Source: Sarcophilus harrisii (Eukaryota > Chordata > Mammalia > Dasyuromorphia > Dasyuridae). Taken from it: a DNA stretch of 64,000 bases. The stretch is from assembly GCF_902635505.1 (NCBI RefSeq), contig NC_045428.1, positions 72,675,141-72,739,140 of the forward strand, written 5' to 3'. The translations under genes were made by a program, and so were the position numbers. Within the stretch, counting starts at the first letter, position 1, and each line of letters starts with the position of its first letter. The notes beneath the pieces were generated by a model that made no database searches, was not told where the DNA came from, and worked only from the letters and a program-made list of their open reading frames with translations. Shown piece after piece: positions 35,611-47,670 of the stretch.

Positions 35611-36673
35611 CTAATGGGTTGTGTTCAGCACAAATAGTGGAACAATCTTAGGTACCTGGATTGTACCTACTTCCAAGCTCATGAACAAACAGAATTGGTT
35701 TCCTCCATAGGCAACTGATTTGACCCAAATGGATTTATTAAGATGTTTGCGTTAAATATCCCAGTGAACAAATAGAACTTTTGCTAAATACTCAGGGGCC
35801 AGTTTTTCAAATTATTGGCTGTATGGCATTTTCCTGATCTTTTTCATAGAAACTCATAGAAAATGAGTGCTACATGTTTAATTGGAAGACTAAGATTGTT
35901 ATAAAGTGGGAGAAAAGTATAAGCAAGAAGTACTCAAATGTAGTGATCCCAGAACAGACAAAACACAAATCAGGACTTATAGAATTGTTAAATCATAAAT
36001 GAAATTTTTTTTGTTGGCTTAATGATAACAAAAATATGTACCTTTAAAAAAATATTTCCCCAATACAAAACATTTGTGTTGCAATTCACTATTTTCTAAG
36101 ACTTTAAAATTGGATAGGGAAAGAAACATTGGTGCCTCAAAATCCTCCCGAACTCTGGGCTCATTGGCACCCTTCCCTATTGCTGACTCTTGGGGTAGGC
36201 TGGACCTTGCCTCTTACTCTTTTTTCTATAGCTTTTTAGAACTCTTTAAGGGCTTAAAAAACAGTTTAGGAAAATGGAATGTACCTGTTTGATCAGCATC
36301 TCCTCACAAGAACAAAAACATGCTTCTGACATTGAAATCTGACACGTGAGCTACTTGTTGGCTACTGGTGTTAACATCCCTGTTATTTTCCCTGTTATCT
36401 AAAAATAGCTAATAATGGAAATAATCTGGACCTTTAAATATTGCTGATAGTAGAATCTAAAAACACTTAACTACACAATTTCCTGGTTGGCCTTCTATGG
36501 ATTGTGCAAATTGTGGGTAACCCTCAGTCACGTATCCTTCAAAGAGTGCTTGTGGGTAAGCTGCACCTTCCTTGTGAAAGATTTTGGGTTAACAGTATGG
36601 GCAGTTATGGTAATAAAGAAATGTAAGTCACAAGGAAGTTAATCTGCCTTTGGCTGATTGTCCTGGTTGAAAG

Positions 36674-36736
36674 AATAAAGCTCATTTGTTTAGCTATATA
36701 CATGCCTGCTGTACTGTTTTTGCACTTTTCAATAAA
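36674..36736 (+). terminator. Candidate proximal poly(A) signals
   Basis: Two AATAAA hexamers (36674-36679 and 36731-36736) lie about 57 bases apart in non-repeat sequence, with a T-rich stretch between them. Either could direct cleavage of LANCL1 RNA, giving a 3' UTR of about 2.5 kb. Use of these sites is inference. Confidence 0.45.
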
Positions 36737-37682
36737 TAGTTGCGAACCATGGAGAAAAAGCACATTCCTCTGAGCTGGAGGGTAGAAATAACTAGCTTTG
36801 AACTTTTTTTGATTAACTCCAGGTAGACTTCTGTTATGATGAAAATTGTGTTTTCATTGAGAATACTAATTGATGTTTGAATTTTAACTGAAGTTTAAAA
36901 AAACTAGAAAAAAAGTTTCAAGTAAACCTTTCATGTTGGCTTGCAAACAGTCTATGAATTACTTTAAAATGGTAGGCCAGCAAACCTCCATTAATGTAAA
37001 CACAATTGAATTAATCAAATCATACGGTAGAAGTATGGTTTGCCGGATTTTTTTTTTAATGAAATTTTCAATTGGCATTGTGTCAAGTATTGGTGCCATC
37101 ATTTTATTTATGCTCAGAATCAGAGACCTTTTAATGGCAATAGAAACTTGAAAACTTCAAGTTTTCTTAAAGTTCACAATAGAAAATGTTTTTTTGATTT
37201 CAGTTTTACTTTTTTGTTTTGCTTTTAAGCATGCTTGCCCTTAGCTTGTGGTTCAGTGATTTTTTTTTCACTTATGCTTTTCCTTTCCCCCCAAAAAAAG
37301 ATGATTTAATGAAAACTCATTTGCATTTTCCTGGGTGTAGGATTTTTATATGTTCTGTGTGGACCTAAGACAGAGAAGTTGGTTCAGCATGTACATTTAA
37401 AGCATAACATTTATAATATATGCCTATGTCTACAGTGATGAGAAATTGAAGTAGTTAATTTTTCATCCCAAGGTAACTTTTTAAAGACAGTTTTTCCAAA
37501 TCTCTGTTGGGCCTAGAGTCATTTTAGTTTGCAACCATTAATCATCCTTAGAGCCTTTTCCCTTCTTGTCTCCACACTTTGATGCCAGTTATAATTATAT
37601 GGCATTAGAAATCTTTGTGATGGGTAGGATTTTAAGTGAAAAGTTAGATCTAGGAGCACCTTCTGCATCAGTAAATTTTGTG

Positions 37683-37698
37683 AATAAATTAAAATAAA
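37683..37698 (+). terminator. Candidate distal poly(A) signals
   Basis: Tandem AATAAA hexamers at 37683 and about 37693 are followed within 50 bases by T- and GT-rich sequence, the usual mammalian arrangement. This would give a 3' UTR of about 3.5 kb. Confidence 0.45.
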
Positions 37699-37715
37699 TA
37701 TGTTTCATTGCCATC

Positions 37716-39380
37716 ACCTTATTATTCTTTTGTTTTGGGTCCCAAAATGCTTTGCTTTCTATGAACAGTTAGTAAAATTATAAAAATGATCTTTTGTATG
37801 CCTACAGTTATTTTTTTCTGGATTTCTCAGAAGTCCATTATTACTCTACAGCACTCTTGATCCCATTTTTATTTTTTTTAATGGGTAATGATGCCTCCAA
37901 AGTCAAAGCAATCTCTTTCTGTAAACCTATGTCCTTGATCTTTAGAAGAGCTATTTCCTTCCCATAAATTGGTTTAACCCTTTTATTGTGTTATGTTTTA
38001 GGACTGGAAATATATATAATTAACTTACTGATTGTTGGGAAATGTTAATATTGTCATCATAATGTGTACTTTGTGGAAAAATTTGTCATAAATCAAACTC
38101 TTATTTCAGTGGCAAAAGTGATATCAAAGAATACTAGTTTCTCACCATTCTCTAACACACTATTGTCTGAGGCATGTTTTTGGCCTTCTTTTCTTTAGAC
38201 CAAAACTGATTTTCCAGAAGCACAATTTTTTTTAAGAAAACAAATCTTTAAGGTAACAATTAATTTTGTGGGCACACATACTCGTTTAATAACTGCATTG
38301 TAAAAGAATTTTTAATAGGTTCTATAGCTCATTCCCTCAGCCTTCAAGTCACGAAAAGTATCTTTAACATTTCATACATGGGAGACTGCATTCTATCATA
38401 GATAAACAAAGTTGTAATTCTAAAAATTCATTTCCCTGACCTTATGGATTATTTCCTAAATGAATCTTGAATTAGAGAGATATAAGAAGATAAAAAGGAT
38501 TGGGAATAGGCTAGAAATAATTGTAAAATATATTTTTGTACTATGGAAGAAAGCTTTTGTCTTGTGTAGTATTCTGTATGCTACATTTCAGTGTCACCAA
38601 CAAATGGCAAGAATTTCCAAAATTAAAAAAATGTTAAATTTTAACCCTAAATTATTTTGTATTCTTTAGTAAGTTTGATTACATTTTCCTAAAATGCTGT
38701 TTAAATTTTCCCATAATTTTTGTAAGATTAAGAATAAATATGCAATTATACCAATTAATTCTTATCTTTGAGAAAGGAATATGAAGCACAGGGAGTATTA
38801 GTTCATAAGAATCATTAGTAGTCTTTAGTATAGTGCTGCTTTCTCCCATAACTCAGCCACAGAACACATCACAGTTCATGCCATCTGATTTTCCCTCTTC
38901 AGTTGATTTTTTCCCCTCATTTCTTTTCTCTAATTGATTAAGAGGAATCACAAAGGTACCCATTTCCAATCTTATAAATAAACAAATTTGGGTCCCCGGT
39001 GATAGAGAACTGATTTGAGTGCAGCAGTTTTGTTCATAGTAATTGATTTCTTCAGTCCTTTTCTATGTTTGAATTTCAGAAAAAGTCTCCTTTCTTTGTC
39101 TCCCTAGTAACAACACTGAAGGAAAGATTATGATTGTCACATAATTTCTTTTTCTTTTTTTTCCTTCCTAACTTGATACACCATAAATTCAGTATTATAA
39201 AATGGTTGATACTCTGCTCCTACAGGCATCAAATTAATAAAAATCTACAAGTTTAATTTCCTTGGGCTCTCATACCTAATGCTACCACATTTACCTCTTT
39301 CCTACTCAAACCTATCAATCACCTAACAGTATGCAAAAACGTCATCAATTTTACATCAGAGATCATGTTGGATCTCTCAG
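37716..39380. other. Intergenic or distal 3' sequence, nothing recognised
   Basis: AT-rich and mostly unique. Distal 3' UTR cannot be excluded for its first part. No gene-like ORF. Confidence 0.4.
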
Positions 39381-39389
39381 TGTATAAAG

Positions 39390-39585
39390 CAGTGATTCTC
39401 AAACTTTTGTTCTCAGTATGCCTTTATACTATTAAATATTCTTGAGGGTCTGTCCAAAGAGTTTTTGGCTTATATTTATAGATATTTACCCTATTAGAAA
39501 TAAAAACCAATTTTGAATTTGTAGACCCTCTGAAAGAGTTTCAGAGATTCCCAGGATCCTCTGGACCACACCTTGAGAACCACTG
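39390..39585. mobile_element. Non-autonomous hAT-type DNA transposon (MER5/Charlie-like)
   Basis: A 196-bp element with terminal inverted repeats: cagtgattctcaaac at the left, and the right end ttgagaaccactg is its inverse with a few mismatches. Flanks gtataaag (39382-39389) and gtataagc (39586-39593) match at 6 of 8 bases and fit the 8-bp hAT target duplication. Confidence 0.75.
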
Positions 39586-39593
39586 GTATAAGC

Positions 39594-40600
39594 TGTTTAA
39601 ATTCTGTCTTCCAGAATTCTCTCATGATAGTATCCACAAGGACAAATTTGATAAAAGAAATAGCAGAAAACCAAAAACATAATGAACAAAGAGGTGAAAT
39701 AATGAGAATAGAAGGATGAATATAAGCAGTGCTGCTTATAGTCAACTAGTTCAATTTCACATATAATGTAAATTATATTAACTTTTTCATCTGACTCAGA
39801 TTATAGCTATGGTAACAATAAATTTTCAGTTAATTTACTATCACACCACAAATAAGAATTAGGGGGAAAAAAACCATTATGAGGCACTCTGTCATACAAG
39901 CAGATACGAGACTTATTTGGTAAATCAGTTTATAAAGTACTATCACAATTGTTCAGTTTCTTTCATGATGAAGCTTGAACCTTAAAGAAAACATTTTAAG
40001 AAAATATTGATGGCATTCCCAGTAAGTTGGTGATTCCTATTGATAGCCTCTTTTAAATATGATTTTAGAAATCATCTATATACCTCCTTGCTTATAGATT
40101 CCCAATTGTATGTTAACATTTTGACTCTTTGCCATAGTTTATATGCTGCAAAACTTGATGCTTAATGCTTTAGTGTAAATTACTAGGTGTCCAAAATAAC
40201 TTCCAGTAACCGATATTAGTAGGGATTGATTTTAAGTTGCAGTATGGAAGTCATTTTTTTGTATAAACTTTAGTATTTCATCTCTTCCTTTTCCCCTATA
40301 AGAATTAGGGCAAAATTTCCAGCCCATTAGCAATAGAGCTAAGAGAAATGAAACCACCTTTATCCTGTTTAGTTTATATCATGAATGATCATGTTTTCTT
40401 ACTTGTTCTGGAGCTTATCTGCTTAACTTTGAAGATAATCTTGTCCTATTGTGATGAGAGAATGTGTATGGAAGTTCCACAGATCCTTTCAGAGGTTTTA
40501 AGATTTCCTCCCTGGAAATCTCTTGGGTGGGCAGGTTAAGATTAAAGGCTTAAAGGTGACACTTGCCCCCAGATACAAAAAGCCCTGTTTCCCTATTTCA
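39594..40600. other. Intergenic, nothing recognised
   Basis: AT-rich sequence without an assigned repeat, RNA gene or convincing ORF. Confidence 0.4.
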
Positions 40601-40779
40601 GAAATTGTCACTATCAATCCCATTATGATAGTGTATCCTAAAGTCTTCTATCAAAGTGGAGAATAACTAGAATAATCATTAAAATTCCAATACAAATTGT
40701 TGGTAGTTGCTATTGCCAAAAAAAAGAAAAAAAGAAAAGAACAAGATCATAAAAGAATAGTACCTGAGGCCCATAAATT

Positions 40780-41830
40780 CTGATGGTGTTAGGAAAAATC
40801 TTTGTTTTAAAGTTATCACCAAGTACACTGCTCTGAGAGATTGCTGTGTTTGGTTTTGGTCCAAAGGATTCCACACGAGCCCTTCAGCCAGCCACACCTG
40901 GTTATTAGGATGCTAAACCAGTAGACCAGCCTATGGTCACTTCTGGCACCCAGAATTCCTTAAACACTGACTGACTTCCACTGGTGGGCTTAACTCCTGC
41001 TGCATAATCTCCTAGCTTTACAATTCTTATGACCGAGGAGTGTCATCCCTCACCATCGGGGTTGTTCTCTTACTTTCACATGGTTCAGAACCCTCTGACC
41101 AAAAATAAGGTGGTACAGAGTGGTACCTGAACGTTCGGGGTGATTAAGAAAAAATTTGCAAAAGTGGGTCCATGGGCATTCCCAAGTAATCTGTTGCTGA
41201 ACAAGCCCTCTCTTAGAGAGTGGGTGGAAGTCATTCTAAGGCTTTCCCTAGTGCTGCAAGAAGTCCTTTTCAAGAATACTGCAGACAGTCCATCCAGTCA
41301 GCATAAAGCTTAACAACACACTAGGGCGGAGTTATGATCAGATGCATCGACTCTTCTGAGATGGATCGGGACCAAATGAAGACACAGGCAAGTAACTCCA
41401 GGAACTACAGAAACAGGTATCTGGGAAAAGACTTCTGCAAATATGTGCAGTCATTGAGTAGACATGATAAAAAGGCCAAAGACTACAGACATACTCAGGG
41501 CCTCTTGTTTGCCTACATCAAAGTAATTTGGGATTTCTCTTTAAGAATTCCAGGCAGTAACTCACTTTCTGGTAACACACATATCATAAGGAAGAAATAT
41601 GCTCTAAAATGATGAAACAAGGTCAGATGGTCACATGACCTATATCCTCAAGTAATTGTTTCTGGCACAGTTACAAGAATCAAGTAGAGAAGCCAGTTGC
41701 CAAGCTGGGGTTCTCTCCCCCTTGGAGCGTGAAATGTGACACTTACTGTCTCTCCAAGCCACCTCAGCACCTCTCAAAACTGCTTCTGTCCCCAAACTAC
41801 AGACTTACCAGACTGACTTGATTTTGGTAA
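40780..41830 (+). other. Unclassified GC-richer segment, possibly an old endogenous retrovirus fragment
   Basis: Less AT-rich than its surroundings. The transition at about 41110 (aggtggtacagagtggtacc) resembles the LTR-end and primer-site region of ERVL/class III elements, and a short reading with WAFPSNLLLNKPSLREWVEV follows. If real, it is a decayed fragment of LTR plus leader. No family could be assigned and host-derived unique sequence is an alternative. Confidence 0.25.
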
Positions 41831-42106
41831 TCGCTTTAGCAAAACTGTAATACAAAATCCTTGTATTTTCCTTTGGAAACATTAATTTTAAACCTATCTT
41901 TGAGATCTCTATAGGAGGATATAGAAAAGTTTTATCAAAATTCCATACTTTTGCATTTTAGTATTGCTACCTTTTACTCTGTTTTAAATTCTTGACCCTA
42001 TAAATATAATATTATGAATTTATGGTTTTTGTTGTTAAGGTGTATACATAATCGGTCTTTATATGTTTCACCTGGCAGTGTCTTAGAAGTGGAAAAAACG
42101 TGGTGA

Positions 42107-42128
42107 CAAAGGCAAAAAAAAAAAAAAG
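42107..42128 (+). repeat. A-rich tract
   Basis: A run following ggcaa in intergenic DNA. A longer pure A run lies at 42599-42619. Confidence 0.7.
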
Positions 42129-42339
42129 TATTTTTTTCTTAAATGTAAACAAAAATAATGGATAATAATCTGTTTTACATATCAGTTTGCATTCTTTCCA
42201 TCTAACAAGTTAGATGTTTTTGCACTCTCCCTGCTTTTTATGATGATGACTTTGTGGGCCATGGCAGATTGCATATGTACTAATAAGATTATTTTATATC
42301 AGCAAAAATGGTTTATGCATAATAAAATAATGGCCCACA

Positions 42340-42550
42340 TTTTACATGCATGTGTGCTTTAAGGTTTACAGAGCATTTGGTTCCCCACAGCCCTATGTCA
42401 GTAGTTAGGGTTATATATCCCTGTTTTATAGACAAAGGACACAAGCCCCAAGGTAAAGTGATTTGGTTGGGATCATAAGACTAATAAATGACAGCTCCAA
42501 AATTTGAACATAGGCCTTTGAGTCTCAAGTACAGTATTCATTTCATGCTC
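42340..42550 (-). mobile_element. MIR/THER1 SINE, antisense
   Basis: Reverse MIR pattern: ctgttttatagacaaaggac, ccaaggtaaagtgatttggt, gatcataagactaataaatg, then tttgaacataggcctttgag. Confidence 0.65.
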
Positions 42551-42714
42551 CAAAATTTTCAAAGTGATGAAATCAGCTTAAATTCAATCCCTAAGCCAAA
42601 AAAAAAAAAAAAAAAAAAAGGCAAAATTTAATTTTAAATTTTTTTTGTTGACAAACTATTGGTCATTGATATGCATTTGGGGTTGCTTTTGCTGAACAGT
42701 CTTCTTCGCCAACA

Positions 42715-42844
42715 AGAATATCACAGGGCACTTGACATCAAAAAGTGCACTAGAATAGTTAATTCAGAATTAATCCTGAGCAAGTAGCTTCACATCCCTA
42801 GGCCTCAGTTTTCTTATCTATAAAATGAGATGACTGGACTAGAT
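42715..42844 (+). mobile_element. MIR/THER1 SINE
   Basis: Core and tail of MIR: tcacatccctaggcctcagt, then tcttatctataaaatgagat, then gactggactagat. It abuts the hAT-like element that follows. Confidence 0.65.
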
Positions 42845-43026
42845 CAGTGGTGTCAAACACAAATAGAACATATCCCTGCAGACCTCATTGACTTAGAAAA
42901 TCACAGATTAACATTGTTTTATTTTTATTTATTTTGCTTTCCAGTTATATTTCAGTTCAATTACAAAATACTTTGGAATTTTATAGGCCATTTGCCACTT
43001 ACAGTTGAACATTTTGACACTTTTAG
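42845..43026. mobile_element. hAT-like DNA transposon remnant, relative of 11136-11286
   Basis: Begins cagtggtgtcaaac and ends in the inverse tttgacac (43013-43020). Internal aaaatcacagattaacattg and the T-rich middle match the copy at 11136. Resembles a marsupial MITE family I recall, though I cannot name it. Confidence 0.55.
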
Positions 43027-43124
43027 GGTAGCTGCTCTCTAAAGTCCAGTTCTAAATTGATGATTTTATGAACTGGGTAGTCATTAACAATGCAGGCGCA
43101 AGTTGGGAAGACAGGAAGGAAAGG

Positions 43125-43318
43125 AAGGTGAGAGAAAATTTATATAGCACTTTGCAAGTGCTCACAACTCTGGTGTAGGTAGGTACTGTTATCTCCTTTT
43201 TACAATTAAGTTGAGGGGTCATACAATTAGTAGATGTCTAGAAGTCAAATTTGAACTCAGCTCCTCCTGACTCCAAGCCCAGCACTCTATCCACTAGGCC
43301 ACCTAGCTTGTCAGTGAG
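43125..43318 (-). mobile_element. MIR/marsupial SINE, antisense
   Basis: Reverse pattern: tagcactttgcaagtgctca, ggtactgttatctccttttt, tttgaactcagctcctcctg, then cactctatccactaggccac and ctagct, the reverse of the tRNA-like head. Confidence 0.8.
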
Positions 43319-43959
43319 TTGCTTAGGAGAGCTATGTATGTGTCTGAAAAGTTTTTGAAATGATGAAAATCAAGTATTTCTATTCTTGGAGTGTTATATA
43401 TTCAGAAATTGGTTCAAAATCATTTTTAATAAATTTACTCTCCACCATTCTGGAATATCAATGTATATCATGTCAAAAAAGCATGCTATATACTCAACTG
43501 CTTAGTTTTTAAAGTGGGATTGGTTTTACCTTTTATTTTAATGAATTTTCTGATAGTGAAGTTGACTTACCCATGTTTCACGAACTTTTGTTTTAAATTT
43601 GTGCCATACTATTTCAGGAATTTATATTTAACTTGGTTCCATATTGATTTTATTTTCTTTTGCAGATCTTTGCTCCCCAGAATAATCAAAACTCTCTCTC
43701 CAATAAAAACAGCATTACCCCTGGGGCTAACACAATGATAACTATTCTCTCCAGCAGATGTCAGTAGAGTTAAGTTCATAATTTTGTTTCTTCTTGAACT
43801 TTGGTTCAATATATATTTTGGTCATCAATTAATGATTGATTAATGAATGGATTTTTGTGTATTTATATGTATGTAATTGCACTTAGAAGAACAGGGATCC
43901 GTAGTGATCATCTCTAATCTCCTTTAACCAAACTTAGTTTACTCTCACCATTCTCCCTG

Positions 43960-44480
43960 GACCTTAAGGCCCCCCCTAAAAAAAAATTGAGAGCATTTTA
44001 AAAGAGCTTCTACCCTGCCCACCACCTCTTTCATCCAGACATCTTCCTTCTTCACCCTGGTCTCAGTTGAAGAGGCTGTCCTCCTTGACAAGAGCAATGC
44101 TTCTATATGCATCCTTGCTGCAGTCATCCTTATTCCCCCCCAGTCTCTTCCTATATACTGGTTCTTTCCCTGCTGTTTACAAAGAAGTACACTCACATTT
44201 TCCCACATCTTTAAAAAAGATGCTCACTATATTTCTCTTCTAATTAAAATCCTGGAGAAAGCCATGCATATTAGATACTTTTATTTCCTTGCTTCTCATT
44301 TCTAAATCCTCTTCATTCTTGCCTCCATTCCCATTATTCAACTGAAATTGCTCTTTTCAAAGATACCAAGCCTCTTTTCAAAAGGATTCTTCACCTCTTA
44401 ATACCCTTCCTTCTCTTTGTGGATACTCCTCACCAGGCTTTTGTGATCCTCTTCTGTCTTGGTTCTTCCTTTTTTTGTTT
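43960..44480 (+). mobile_element. L2 LINE fragment
   Basis: Long pyrimidine-rich L2 coding-derived stretch (tcttcaccctggtctcagtt, ctcctcaccaggcttttgtg). Highly decayed. Confidence 0.5.
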
Positions 44481-44639
44481 TTTTGGTTTCTTTTTTGGTT
44501 CTCCCTTCTAATCAAACACACACTTTGGGTTATCTGTGGTATCTGCTAGTTGGGGTTTACTCTTGGGTAATCCCACAAAGCTCTGAAGTAGGATTATCAT
44601 CTCTTCTCCTTTGTTAATTTGCTTGGTGATCTCATGAGC

Positions 44640-45073
44640 TCCATGGGTTTAATTATCATTTCTATGAAGATTATCTATATATATATATTTATATTTACAG
44701 CTACATATACACACATATCCATATTGAATCATTTCCAAGCCAATTCCAATGCTCTTGTGATGGAAAGAGCCATCTGCACCTAGAAAGAGAGCTGTGGGGA
44801 TTGAGTGCGAATCACTTATAGTGATTTTCACTCTTTTTTTTGTTGTTTGCTTGCATTTTCATTTTTTTTCCTTTTCTGATTTTTCTTGTGCAGCATGATA
44901 ACTGTGGAAATATGTATAGAATTGCATATGTTTAATATATTGGATAACTTGCCATCTCTGGGACGGAGTGCAAGGAAAGAAGGGGAAAAAAATTTGCAAC
45001 ACAAGGTTTTCCAAAGATGAATATTGAAAATTATCTAAGCATATATTTTGTTAATTTAAAAAAAAAAAAAGAA
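44640..45073 (+). mobile_element. L1 3' end
   Basis: 3' UTR of a marsupial L1: gtggatgg-like block, ttgtgcagcatgataactgt, aacttgccatctctgggac, aatttgcaacacaaggtttt, gaatattgaaaattatctaa, then an A tail at 45058-45070. Differs from the 57853/62051 subfamily. Confidence 0.75.
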
Positions 45074-45075
45074 AC

Positions 45076-45425
45076 TGAATCAATTCCCTGCTAAACAAAT
45101 TCCAATGGCTTCTTGCCCAAGCTCAAATTAAATGAGTAATCTCCCCTCTTTACTCTGCCAATAGTTCCTTTAAGAACTCAAATCCCATCTACTTCAGGCT
45201 GCTTTTCCCTGTCTCTCCACACACATGCCCCCAAACTACAAATGACATCCCTTCCTTAGTCTCTTACCTCTGCTCTCTAGATCTTGTATCTCCCTAATTA
45301 TTATCTCCCTGATTAGAATGTAAACTCATAGAGGGCAAGGCTGTTGTATTTTAATTTTTGTCTGTCTTTGTATTTTTAAGCACATCATAGTGTCTGGTAT
45401 ATAAATGCTTGCTGGTTTGATTTGA
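45076..45425 (+). mobile_element. L2 LINE 3' end
   Basis: L2 body followed by its diagnostic tail: ttagaatgtaaactcataga, gggcaaggctgttgtattt, then ggtatataaatgcttgctgg. Confidence 0.75.
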
Positions 45426-45459
45426 GATAAATTTTAAGATGTAAAGATTTTATTTAGAA

Positions 45460-46860
45460 TGAAACAGGCTTTGATAATGGCAGAGTCTTTCAGACAGCAC
45501 TGATAGTGCCTCAGTGCTTATATCCACCAGTCCTTTTAGTGGATGCCCTTTATCTGGATTTGGTGACTTGAACTCATCATATCCAGATGCTCTCTTACAA
45601 TCTCCCCAGGAGGACTTCCAGTTCAGCGAGGATGCTCCTTGAAAAAGACAAGCAGAACAGGAGTTGAGCAGCTCTGCTCTCTCTCATCCCTTATCATTCC
45701 ACCATCGCCTTAAGCAATCTACCATTTCTTTGAGCTTCCTTTCCCTCCCACTATACAAGCTTTCACTGCCGTGATACTTTTTTAAAGGACTATGATAAAC
45801 TTTTTGTTTTCCCCTTCTTGGAAACATGTCCTGCCTCTGCTTCACCTGGGAAGGAGGGGAACTTCTTAGCTTCCCTGAGCAGCCACTCCATCATACTCCT
45901 GACATTCTCTTACAATTAGGAATTATTTTGTCCTGCTGGGGAGCCCCAACCCTTTATGCTGTCTAGCCACCCACAGCTTCCCTATACCTTAGGCCTAAAC
46001 CTCCTGGAGGCAGAATCCTTTTGGACAGTGACAAACTAACCTGAACTCATTCCTCAGTGATTAATGTACTCCTATCCCATGGTACCTGGTAGGGATTCTG
46101 GACAACTTGCTACTGTTGTTCAAAACCCATTCTCCATCCCTCATCGAACACTTCCTTAATCTCATTTCCTGAAATCATATTTCCCCATTCTACACCCCCC
46201 CCCCATTGTATCAAAACTACATTATCTATTGTATTCTCTATAAGTAACAAACTAGCTTTCATCTTAACCCTTTTCCATCATCTTGCACTCACTGAGACCT
46301 AATCGGACATCTTTCCCAACCACCTTTTTCAACAATGGTTGCATTACCCTAACATATAATGTCTTGTCTAGATATCACAATAATGACATGATGGGAGATA
46401 GTAGCTAGTACTTTGCTTGTAATCCAAATTTACTATGTTTACAGCATTTTCTTAGGTATCAATTTAGCAAAACATGAGTTCAGCTTAGCATTGTACTTGA
46501 TGAATGTTGCTAGCTTTCTGTGAAACTTATTTCCCCTCTAAGTGCTTATAAATGACCTAGAATTTTGCCACATATCAAAACTCTCTGTTTGAAGACTTCA
46601 TCTTTTTTCCCTTTCTCAAAACAGTTTTTAGTTTTGTAATACCTTTCTATTCTCCATGATTTTTCAAAGATCATGAAGCAATAACAACCACATCCTTCAT
46701 CTCATGTGTATGTTGCCTAGGCAACTTAATAGCCTCATTGAGGCCAACTAAGGCCTCCCTTACTTTTTCAACTTATTTTGGGTTTTGATAACCATTTCCT
46801 TTCATATTTCCTAATCATCATTCCACTTGATTGAGAAAACAGAAGTAAAATAGAAATTGA
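45460..46860 (+). mobile_element. L2 LINE, 5'/endonuclease region
   Basis: Contains catcttgcactcactgagac, which encodes the LALTET motif of the L2 endonuclease domain, followed by further L2-like sequence (gaggccaactaaggcctccc). It lies after the L2 3' end at 45076-45425, so it is a separate copy. Decayed. Confidence 0.55.
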
Positions 46861-46929
46861 ATAGCTCTCCCTTCTCTATGTCCTTCATTACTATTATTTC
46901 TATAGACTTCCTCATTGGGGATGGGGAGA

Positions 46930-47175
46930 GCCTAGAATTAGAGTTAGAGGCTACCAGGTTTGCATTTCCTCATCCATAAAGTTAAGGAGTTAAATTAGAT
47001 AACGTCTAATTTTCTTTCCAATTCTAAACTGGAATTCTAATTTCCAATTCTAAAGCTATGATGCTACAAATTCTTTTTACCATTCTAGTCCTGGTTCTTC
47101 ATTTGTAAAATTAGAGTGTTGGAAGAGATGATTTCTAAGGTCTCTTCAAGTGCTAAGATTCTAATTCTGTGACTC
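46930..47175 (+). mobile_element. Two MIR-type SINE tails
   Basis: First: tttcctcatccataaagtta and gagttaaattagataacgtc. Second, from about 47085: ggttcttcatttgtaaaatt and gttggaagagatgatttcta. Both are MIR/THER1 3' parts in tandem. Confidence 0.55.
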
Positions 47176-47504
47176 AAAGGCTATTATTGGAGTGCTAACT
47201 ATGGTTCAAAGTCAGCAGTTGGAGTTTCTTCTGCTCCAGGATACAACCAAATGGAAAAATTAGAAGGTCAAAGGGATAAGTAGAAGTTTGCTACAGGTTG
47301 GATGTTGTACAGGCTTCCTAGAAATGGTTGTTGAACTGTTACCAATATGGGAAACATTTCAACCATATTTAATCAGTGAGAAAATAATGAATCTTCACTT
47401 ATAGAAAGATTCTTTAAGAAATTTTTTTTTAAATTAATAGGTTATCATGAGTAGAGAAATACTATGTCCTATGCTTTATTGAGGAAAATATGGGTTATAA
47501 TCTC

Positions 47505-47670
47505 AGGAAACATGGATCATAGGCCTGCCTCTCCCACGTAGGTCCGTCTTTCCCACCAGCCAGCTACATGATCATTCAATTACCTCAATTTTTCAGTTAT
47601 AAAATAGGATTGAACTATATGATTTCTGAAGTCCCTTCCATGTTTAAAGCTCAATGATTATGTGATTTAG
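47505..47670 (+). mobile_element. MIR-type SINE
   Basis: tacatgatcattcaattacc, cagttataaaataggattga, then actatatgatttctgaagtc: MIR core to tail. Confidence 0.55.

Larger units (their letters stand above)
34217..37715 (+). other. LANCL1: Probable LANCL1 3' UTR (end uncertain)
   Basis: AT-rich sequence follows the stop codon without a convincing ORF. It has several poly(A) signals: AATAAA at 34571, 36674, 36731 and 37683, with another about 10 bases after the last. The 36731 signal follows a tract that reads like a 3' end. The 37683 pair is followed by T- and GT-rich sequence (ttattcttttgttttggg), a good downstream element. Human LANCL1 has a 3' UTR of a few kb, which favours a distal site, but I cannot fix the end without transcripts. 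A SINE lies inside at about 35345-35610. Confidence 0.6.

Noticed and set aside
41334-41612. 92-residue ORF as a host gene
   Set aside because: No recognisable domain, no exon context, and it lies in a possibly retroviral, decayed segment.
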